Source: Saprospirales bacterium (lineage in GTDB: Bacteria > Bacteroidota > Bacteroidia > Chitinophagales > JADJOU01). Taken from it: 7,460 bases of DNA. The notes under the pieces are model-generated. The model was not told where the DNA came from, did no database searches, and worked only from the letters and a program-made list of their open reading frames with translations. A program made the position numbers and the translations under genes. The stretch spans positions 1 through 7,460 of the forward strand of contig CANHJR010000052.1 of the NCBI GenBank assembly GCA_947461165.1. Direction: 5' to 3'. Shown in pieces: positions 1 through 5,641 of this stretch (position 1 is its first letter; every line of letters starts with the position of its first letter).

Positions 1-909
1 CCATCAGAATTCGCCAAACTAAGCACTGCTCTTGTCTTGGCACAGTTTATTTCCGAATTAGACTCCAACCTTTCCAATCCTAAAAATTTACTGATAGGTA
101 TTGGTATCTGTATTCTGCCGATGGGCTTGGTACTGGCACAACATGATATGGGATCGGCACTTGTTTTTCTTTCATTCTTCTTTCTGCTCAATCGTTTTGG
201 AATGTCCAATTACATCATTTTTGCAGGCTTTTTCCTCATTATCATTTCCATACTTTCGCTCGTATTGCCGCCATTTGTATTGATTGGGATGATATTTTTG
301 TTAGTGCTTATTTTTGTTTTCCTCAATCGAAACAATCGCGATATCAATCAAATTTTTACGGTTGGGGTAATTGCCATTTTATTTGTTGGAATATACTCAT
401 ACTCTATTGACTTCGTAGTCAAGAAGCTTGATCGACATCAACAAGATAGAATTAATGTTCTACTCGGAAAAGGAGGAAATGATTGGAATGTTCGACAATC
501 CAAAATAGCCATTGGCGCTGGACAGATATACGGCAAAGGGTTTAAAAAAGGAACGCAATCCAAGGGTAACTTCTTACCCGCCAAGGACACCGATTTTATT
601 TTCTGTACCATTGGCGAAGAATGGGGATTTATCGGAAGTGTTCTTGTTATTGGATTGATGGTCTTTATAATGCTGCGCATACTCTACCTGGCAGAAAAAC
701 AAAAGTCAAAATTCGCAAAAGTCTATGGCTATGCTATCGTCTGTATTCTCATGATTCATTATTTGATCAATATTGGTATGACCCTTGGTCTCGTTCCTGT
801 TATCGGTATACCGCTGCCAGCGTTGAGCTATGGTGGCTCATCTTTGATTTCATTTACCGTTATGATCTTTGCATTTATCCGCATGGATAGCGAAAAATGG
901 ATCTACTAA
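1..909 (+). CDS. rodA: RodA, elongasome SEDS peptidoglycan glycosyltransferase (5' end cut by window)
   Basis: RodA is the SEDS-family polymerase that joins lipid II into glycan strands with a class B PBP during cell elongation, in the inner membrane. The frame is open from base 1, and the first visible residues, PSEFAK, match the conserved (Q)PSE(F/I)xK motif of RodA/FtsW. The apparent TTG start near base 37 is therefore internal and the true start lies upstream. Some 302 residues are visible; E. coli RodA has 370. Further family motifs are QHDMGSAL (usually QPDLGTA), QSKIAIGAG..GKGF..GTQS, FLPAKDTDFIF with the conserved Asp at visible residue 198 (bases 592-594), GEEWGF, and PLPALSYGGSS near the C-terminus. 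About eight hydrophobic segments flank one long extracytoplasmic loop carrying the catalytic Asp region. RodA is preferred over FtsW because of the GTQS-FLP-TDFIF loop, but FtsW is a close relative. In Bacteroidota, mre genes and a PBP2 gene often precede rodA; that cannot be seen here. Confidence 0.93.
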   Translation, partial: PSEFAKLSTALVLAQFISELDSNLSNPKNLLIGIGICILPMGLVLAQHDMGSALVFLSFFFLLNRFGMSNYIIFAGFFLIIISILSLVLPPFVLIGMIFLLVLIFVFLNRNNRDINQIFTVGVIAILFVGIYSYSIDFVVKKLDRHQQDRINVLLGKGGNDWNVRQSKIAIGAGQIYGKGFKKGTQSKGNFLPAKDTDFIFCTIGEEWGFIGSVLVIGLMVFIMLRILYLAEKQKSKFAKVYGYAIVCILMIHYLINIGMTLGLVPVIGIPLPALSYGGSSLISFTVMIFAFIRMDSEKWIY

Positions 910-926
910 AACTTTCATAAATCAAG

Positions 927-1301
927 ATGGCATTATATATTCAAAATGTTGAAGGCAAAGGTAGAGGTGTATTTACTGACGAGATCATTCTTGCAGGCGA
1001 TTTGATAGAGATTTGCCCGGTTCTGGTTTTACCAGCTGAGGATCGCAAGTTGATCGACGATACCACCATTTTTAATTATTATTTTCTCTGGGGAGACGAA
1101 CATCTGCAAAGCGGAATCGCACTAGGATATGGCTCACTATACAATCATAGTCGATCAGCAAACGCAGACTACGAAAGCTATTATGAAGACCAAGAAATAC
1201 ATATCATTTGCCACAAGGAGATTGCCGCAAATGAAGAAATAACAATCAATTATAATAACGATCCCAACTCGCAAGAACCCATGTGGTTTGAAAAAGACTA
1301 G
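927..1301 (+). CDS. Small SET-domain protein, predicted lysine N-methyltransferase
   Basis: A single-domain SET protein of 124 residues, predicted to transfer methyl groups from S-adenosylmethionine to a lysine; the target is unknown. SET landmarks appear in the right order: GKGRGVF at residues 10-16 (N-terminal SAM-contact strand), GYGSLYNHS at 67-75 (the RFxNHS-type motif, with N73 and H74 kept), ANADY at 78-82 in place of the usual C-x-P-N, and EEITINY at 103-109, ending in the Tyr (Y109) expected at the active site. There is no cysteine-rich pre-SET or post-SET region, as in other short bacterial SET proteins. The ATG lies 17 bases after the rodA stop with no obvious Shine-Dalgarno, so the two genes are probably cotranscribed. 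The stop codon overlaps that of the convergent mpl gene. The fold assignment is firm; methyltransferase activity and protein substrate are inferred from the family. Confidence 0.85.
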   Translation: MALYIQNVEGKGRGVFTDEIILAGDLIEICPVLVLPAEDRKLIDDTTIFNYYFLWGDEHLQSGIALGYGSLYNHSRSANADYESYYEDQEIHIICHKEIAANEEITINYNNDPNSQEPMWFEKD

Positions 1302-3070
1302 GATTTGTCAATTCGAGGAAAAACTGCTAGAAATCCATTAGGTAAATTTAGTGCTTGTTTGAAATTCAATTGCTTAATACATTTATTCGTGTTGTAGATA
1401 TTGAATCCTATCGCTAGCCAGAATGCGAATACAAAATACGAGTCAATAAAAGTAGATAAAATCAAAAGAAAAGTCGAGAGGACCTGAAAATTGAATATAT
1501 GGACGATGCAATTATACAAGGAATCATTCTTCGTCGATCGATACCGAACAAGATAAAACGCAGGTGCCAACAAGAATAGAAGGTAACAAAAGGATAACAG
1601 TTGACGAATTCGCAATCGATCCGCGGGATAGAGATGTTTCGTTTCATAAAGCGAGTAAAAGGTATGTTCTGACTCGACTTCTGGCCTTGTTTCATTGCTT
1701 TTTGAAGAAGCCATAAGCTCTTCATTTTTGATCTTGCCGATCGTTGTAAGATCCGATCCGCCAAAGGTTCCACTACTCATCATCAAATAGACTGGCTTCA
1801 AAACTGCATATTCGGCGAGTTTCAATCGGAGGAGACCCTTGTCTGTGAAGTATTCAACTGATTCTGAAGCGAAACCTTCTTTGATTTCACTTTCTGAAAA
1901 TATGCCATTCCCTTTTTTCTCCACAACCTCTTTGTCTATGAATATGATTGCAGCATCGGCATCATCCATCGTATGACCATAGTGCGCTAGGAATTCTGAA
2001 GAAAGAGAACTGAAGGTATGCAGTTCAAAACATGCGACTACCGTTCGATTTGGATATTTTTCTTTCACAGCCTTTACCGTTGCTTGGAGCTTGCTAGGGC
2101 TATGTGCAAAGTCTTTGTATACGACACGCTCTTCATCCTGAATCAATAATTCCAGACGGCGACCAGCACCACTAAATTCACTGATGGATTTGAAAAAATT
2201 ATCTTCGCTCATACCTAGTTCCATACAGATGCTTTTGGCGATCTGGACATTTTCCATATTATGCTTTCCAAACAATGTTAGCGGAATTCGATCCTCATCG
2301 ACTTTGGCATAGAATTGCTCTTCATCCACCTCATACGGTATGGCTTCGTAGGGCTTCAGCCTGATATCATCTCGGATTCCAGAAATGGTCTTTCGAATTC
2401 GATCGGTGTTGTAGTAGAATAGCTGTCCCTCGGACTCCATACTTTCCACCAATTTTCTAAATTGTGCGTGATAAATTTCATTTGTCTTGAAAACATTGAT
2501 ATGATCCCATTCAATGCCACTAATACAGGCAATGTGTGCCTTGTAATAAATGAATTTTGGTTCTTTATTGATAGGGCTAGCCAGGTACTCATCGCCTTCA
2601 AGTATGATGATTGGAGCATCTGATAGTTTGACACTATACTCAAAACCAGCCACCGAACTACCCACCATATAGTCAAAGTCGATCTTATTCTCCTGAAGAC
2701 AATGCATGATCATAGAGGTAATACTCGTCTTGCCGTGACTGCCAGCGATGACAACTCGTCGTTTGTCTTTGCTATTTTCATAAATAAATTCAGGAAAGGA
2801 CAATACCTTAACTCCAAGCTCCATCGCCTTGGTCAGCTCCGGATTATCAAGTTTAGCGTGCATTCCCAAAATGACGATATCGATATCCTTTGTGATATTT
2901 TCAGAATGAAATCCCAAGATCATTGGTAGGAGTCCTTCGGCCTCCAACCTACTTTTGGATGGCTCCTGAATGACATCATCGGAACCCGTGACATGGTATC
3001 CCTTTCGTTTCATCGTGATGGCTATTTGATGCATAATAGCGCCGCCAATGGCTATGAGATGTATTCGCAT
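1298..3070 (-). CDS. mpl: Mpl-type UDP-MurNAc:tripeptide ligase with fused C-terminal membrane domain
   Basis: A Mur ligase of the muropeptide-recycling type (UDP-N-acetylmuramate:L-Ala-gamma-D-Glu-meso-DAP ligase), which uses ATP to attach recovered tripeptide to UDP-MurNAc in the cytoplasm. Visible motifs: N-terminal Rossmann domain HLIAIGGAIMHQIA (4-17) with VTGSDD (27-32) and the Mpl-like PSKSRLEAEG (37-46); ATP P-loop GSHGKTSIT (110-118); EGDEY (158-162); WDHINVF (188-194); GKHNMEN (268-274); GAGRRLE (301-307); FAHSPSKL (321-328); MMSSGTFGG (430-438). Mpl rather than MurC is favoured by the N-terminal motif and by residues 37-46. E. coli Mpl has about 457 residues, so the ligase should end near 450. 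The protein runs on to 590 with a polar linker (about 447-480) and three hydrophobic stretches (about 491-507, 524-543, 544-559) containing FNFQV, reminiscent of DUF4870 proteins. Met453 could be a relic start. The gene is 99 bases downstream of the E1 gene on the same strand, so cotranscription is possible. Confidence 0.88.
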   Translation of the reverse strand: MRIHLIAIGGAIMHQIAITMKRKGYHVTGSDDVIQEPSKSRLEAEGLLPMILGFHSENITKDIDIVILGMHAKLDNPELTKAMELGVKVLSFPEFIYENSKDKRRVVIAGSHGKTSITSMIMHCLQENKIDFDYMVGSSVAGFEYSVKLSDAPIIILEGDEYLASPINKEPKFIYYKAHIACISGIEWDHINVFKTNEIYHAQFRKLVESMESEGQLFYYNTDRIRKTISGIRDDIRLKPYEAIPYEVDEEQFYAKVDEDRIPLTLFGKHNMENVQIAKSICMELGMSEDNFFKSISEFSGAGRRLELLIQDEERVVYKDFAHSPSKLQATVKAVKEKYPNRTVVACFELHTFSSLSSEFLAHYGHTMDDADAAIIFIDKEVVEKKGNGIFSESEIKEGFASESVEYFTDKGLLRLKLAEYAVLKPVYLMMSSGTFGGSDLTTIGKIKNEELMASSKSNETRPEVESEHTFYSLYETKHLYPADRLRIRQLLSFCYLLFLLAPAFYLVRYRSTKNDSLYNCIVHIFNFQVLSTFLLILSTFIDSYFVFAFWLAIGFNIYNTNKCIKQLNFKQALNLPNGFLAVFPRIDKS

Positions 3071-3072
3071 GG

Positions 3073-3104
3073 ATTGTAAAATAAGTTCTAATTGTAAAAT
3101 TAAG
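3073..3104. repeat. Two-copy direct repeat ahead of mpl
   Basis: Two near-identical copies of attgtaaaat(t)aag lie at 3073-3085 and 3091-3104, 18 bases apart start to start, directly upstream of the mpl start (ATG at 3070-3068 on the - strand). They differ by one inserted T. The spacing is a little under two helical turns, so they could be a tandem protein-binding site or a leader element, but short AT-rich repeats also arise by chance. The rest of the 99-base gap (3071-3169) shows no hairpin terminator for the E1 gene and no convincing TAnnTTTG promoter for mpl. Confidence 0.4.
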
Positions 3105-3169
3105 CTGAATCCACTTGCTTTTCAGGTTCTATTTCCAACACCTTAAAAAATTGAGTACAAAAAAACGAA

Positions 3170-5176
3170 CTAAAAGGCAGCCAACTCCAGAATCGCAGAT
3201 TCTAACCGAGCATTTGCCAAAAACTCGTTTTCAAGAACTTCTGCAAAAGGTACTGGCATGTCTAGACTCGCAACACGCAGAATAGGTGCATCCAAATCAA
3301 AGAAACATTGCTCCTGAACCCTTGCCACGATCTCACCCCCAATTCCTCCAGTCATACAATCCTCGTGCAACATGATCATCTTGCCTGTTTTTCGCACAGA
3401 TTCGAAAATCGCTTCATAATCTAACGGTGCGATCGTTCTGAGATCAATGAGTTCTGCTGAGATATGTGGTTGATTCCTCAGTGCTGTTTCGGCCCAATGA
3501 ACGCCCATACCATAGGTCACGATGGTCATATCCAGTCCTGGGTGCACGATACGTGCCTTACCAAATGGAATGGTATAATATCCTTCGGGAACAGGACCAT
3601 TGATGCTGCGATACATTTTCTTATGCTCAAAAAATAGCACAGGATTAGGATCCTCGAAGGCAGATAAAAGCAATCCCTTGGCATCTGCGGGATTAGATGG
3701 ATAGGCTATTTTCAAACCGGGTGTATGGGCAAACCAAGCTTCATTGCTCTGGCTGTGAAATGGTCCAGCTGCAACACCACCGCCTGTTGGCATTCGAAAT
3801 ACCGTTTGGACGGATTGACCCCAGCGCCAGTGAAGTTTAGCCACATTATTGATGAGCTGATTGAAGCCTTCTGTCACAAAGTCTGCAAATTGAAACTCCA
3901 TCATCGAAGGAATTCCTTGAATACTCAATCCTTGAGCAGAACCGACGATCGCTGCTTCGCAGAGTGGCGTATTGCGCACGCGTTCCACGCCATATTTGTC
4001 TAGAAACCCATCCGTCACCTTGAATACACCACCATATTTGGCAATATCCTGACCCATCAAAACGAGTTTAGGATGTTTGATCATCGCTTCGTGCAACCCA
4101 TCCGTGATAGCATCAATAAATCGAAGTTCATTGGTTTTGGTGCTAGGCTCGATTACCTTTTGGTCAAAAGGTGCATAGACATCTTTCAATTCTTCCTCTA
4201 TGTTTGGAATAATTTCTGGCTTCTCTATCGTTCGATCGAGTGCTTCTTCGATTTCCTTTCGGATTTCCGCTTTGAGCGATTCTACATTATCTGCTGTTAG
4301 AATCTTTTCAGATATCAAAAAAGATTCAAAATTCTGAACAGGATCTTTCGTTTCCCATTGCTCTTGAAGCCCTTCTGGATAATACTTGGTTCCGCTAGCT
4401 TCTTCATGACCTCGCATTCGGAAGGTCATACATTCGATCAAGATCGGTTTTGGATTCGTCTCATTGTTCTTTCGAACCTGTTGAATCGTATTATAAACTT
4501 CAAGAACATTGTTACCGTCAATCGTAATCGCTTCGATACCATATCCAATTCCTTTGTCCTTAAATGACGCACAGCGAAACTGCTCCGACGATGGTGTTGA
4601 AAGACCCCATTGGTTGTTTTCAATAATAAATATAACAGGAAGATTCCATACGGCTGCGACATTGATCGCCTCGTGAAAATCTCCTTGGCTAGCACCTCCA
4701 TCGCCTGAAAAAACGAGTGTCGTACGCTTGGTTTTCTTCAATACATCTCCGAGAGCTATTCCATCGGCGACGCCGAGCTGACTGCCTAGATGCGATATCA
4801 TACCGACGATCTTATAGTCCTGCGTTCCAAAATGAAAGGATCGATCGCGACCCTTGGTAAATCCGTCTTTCTTTCCCTGAAACTGGGTAAACAGTTTTTC
4901 AAAAGGAATCCCACGGCCCGTAAAAACACCAAGATTGCGATGCATCGGAAGGATATACTCTTCAGGATCCATGGCGAGGGTTGTGCCTACCGAAATAGCT
5001 TCTTGACCCCAGGAGGAGAACCATTTTGAAATTCGACCTTGACGAAGAGCGATAAGCATTTTTTCTTCGATCAATCGGGGTGTCACGAGCGCTTTGAAGA
5101 TCTTTGTAAGTTCTTCATTTGACATTGATTTTCGGTCAAAAGTTGTTTTTTCTAATAAAATCTTAGCGTCGTTCAT
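3170..5176 (-). CDS. Fused E1 alpha/beta thiamine-diphosphate 2-oxoacid dehydrogenase
   Basis: This 668-residue protein joins both E1 subunits of a 2-oxoacid dehydrogenase complex, which decarboxylates a 2-oxoacid on thiamine diphosphate and passes the acyl group to the lipoyl arm of E2. The alpha half (about 20-330) has LPMHRNLGVFTGRG (76-89), KGRDRSFHFG (108-117), the ThDP/Mg motif GDG (158-160) with NN (187-188), and the loop MRGHEEASG (254-262). After a short acidic linker (about 325-348), the beta half has GQDIAKYGGVF (375-385), PLCEAAIVG (404-412) with the expected ThDP-activating Glu407, EFQFADF (427-433), GPFHSQSNE (471-479), and the transketolase C-terminal motifs TYGMG, ELIDLRTIAPLD and LHEDCMTGG. 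Its motifs resemble branched-chain E1 types more than classical pyruvate E1, but the substrate cannot be decided from sequence, and no E2 or E3 gene is present here. The start at 5176 fits the promoter element 17 bases upstream. It is a normal-looking single-chain form known in Bacteroidota, not a recent frameshift. Confidence 0.93.
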   Translation of the reverse strand: MNDAKILLEKTTFDRKSMSNEELTKIFKALVTPRLIEEKMLIALRQGRISKWFSSWGQEAISVGTTLAMDPEEYILPMHRNLGVFTGRGIPFEKLFTQFQGKKDGFTKGRDRSFHFGTQDYKIVGMISHLGSQLGVADGIALGDVLKKTKRTTLVFSGDGGASQGDFHEAINVAAVWNLPVIFIIENNQWGLSTPSSEQFRCASFKDKGIGYGIEAITIDGNNVLEVYNTIQQVRKNNETNPKPILIECMTFRMRGHEEASGTKYYPEGLQEQWETKDPVQNFESFLISEKILTADNVESLKAEIRKEIEEALDRTIEKPEIIPNIEEELKDVYAPFDQKVIEPSTKTNELRFIDAITDGLHEAMIKHPKLVLMGQDIAKYGGVFKVTDGFLDKYGVERVRNTPLCEAAIVGSAQGLSIQGIPSMMEFQFADFVTEGFNQLINNVAKLHWRWGQSVQTVFRMPTGGGVAAGPFHSQSNEAWFAHTPGLKIAYPSNPADAKGLLLSAFEDPNPVLFFEHKKMYRSINGPVPEGYYTIPFGKARIVHPGLDMTIVTYGMGVHWAETALRNQPHISAELIDLRTIAPLDYEAIFESVRKTGKMIMLHEDCMTGGIGGEIVARVQEQCFFDLDAPILRVASLDMPVPFAEVLENEFLANARLESAILELAAF

Positions 5177-5193
5177 GGTAGATGTATAGCCTG

Positions 5194-5201
5194 CAAAGGT
5201 A
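5194..5201 (-). promoter_or_regulatory. Bacteroidota-type -7 promoter element for the E1 gene
   Basis: Read on the - strand this is TACCTTTG, an exact match to the Bacteroidota -7 consensus TAnnTTTG, followed by CA. It ends 17 bases before the E1 ATG, giving a very short leader, as is usual in this phylum where Shine-Dalgarno sequences are often absent. A TTG -33 element at the normal distance is not evident (the region reads gattttcc), so strength is uncertain. It supports the ATG at 5176 over the internal Met18. Confidence 0.65.
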
Positions 5202-5261
5202 GTGTTATTTTATGGAAAATCGTACAGGAATTAGAGACTTGAGTTGCTGGTCAATCAGATC

Positions 5262-5279
5262 GAATATCGAACGATATTC
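5262..5279. promoter_or_regulatory. Perfect 8-2-8 palindrome, candidate operator upstream of the E1 gene
   Basis: The sequence is GAATATCG-AA-CGATATTC, two perfectly complementary 8-base arms around a 2-base centre. It lies about 60 bases upstream of the E1 -7 element and 85 bases from the start codon. Symmetric sites of this size bind dimeric regulators such as TetR, MarR or GntR types, and an upstream position would suit either an activator or a repressor. No regulator gene lies next to it here, and its role is inferred only from symmetry and position. Confidence 0.35.
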
Positions 5280-5412
5280 AAATATTTCATTGTCTTTTGA
5301 ATCGATGCGATACTAAAATTTACTTTTTTTGCTCTAAGATTGATGATATGAAGAAGTTGGTTATTAGGATATTATTCGTAACAAATTTGAACAAGAAAAT
5401 TCAAATGATGCC

Positions 5413-5456
5413 CTCACATATCTGTCGGTTTCATATATTGTGAGATTCATTTTTTT
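5413..5456 (+). terminator. Possible + strand hairpin with T-run in the intergenic gap
   Basis: CTCACATAT (5413-5421) can pair with ATATTGTGAG (5435-5444) with one bulged T, closing a 13-base loop. Five bases later comes a run of seven T (5450-5456). Read on the + strand this resembles a weak intrinsic terminator, yet no recognised gene precedes it on that strand. It could end a small RNA or short transcript starting within the gap, or be chance structure. The gap between stem and T-run weakens it. Confidence 0.2.
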
Positions 5457-5641
5457 ATCGAACATTCCGAAATTAAATTATATCTGACATTGAGTTCAAA
5501 TTACATTTTAAAAGCAGACCAAAATACTATGTAAGCTCCCCTAAAATTTAGTCTGATCTAGATCGCCAAGTTTTTAAGAGAGTAAGATTCGGGAGTATCT
5601 GCGTACCTATTGCAAGTATATGGTTCTATGATACAATCAAT

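Larger units (their letters stand above)
5177..5641. other. 465-base non-coding gap between the AsmA-like gene and the E1 gene
   Basis: AT-rich intergenic stretch. On the - strand it should hold the end of the AsmA-like transcript and the promoter of the E1 gene. I find a -7 promoter element (5194-5201), a perfect palindrome (5262-5279), and a + strand hairpin with T-run (5413-5456). A 31-codon reading frame on the + strand (5348-5443) is too short to trust. I see no clear rho-independent terminator for the AsmA-like gene on the - strand, and no tRNA or protein-family signature. Confidence 0.6.

Noticed and set aside
37..39. TTG as the start of rodA
   Set aside because: The frame is open to base 1, and the residues before the TTG (PSEFAK) are a conserved RodA motif, so the real start is off the window.
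1298..1341. Inverted repeat at the end of SET and mpl as a bidirectional terminator
   Set aside because: Arms are only about six bases with a 24-base loop and no T-run on either strand, so it is too weak to call.
3071..3169. Separate promoter for mpl or a terminator for E1 in the 99-base gap
   Set aside because: No TAnnTTTG element with a suitable TTG, and T-rich runs lack a hairpin. Left undecided.
5555..5564. Ten-base palindrome GATCTAGATC
   Set aside because: Short palindromes are expected by chance, and it is far from the E1 promoter element and near the end of the AsmA-like gene.
5600..5640. tRNA T-loop-like string ggttctatgatac
   Set aside because: It does not fit the GGTTCRANYCC pattern and has no matching acceptor or anticodon arms nearby.
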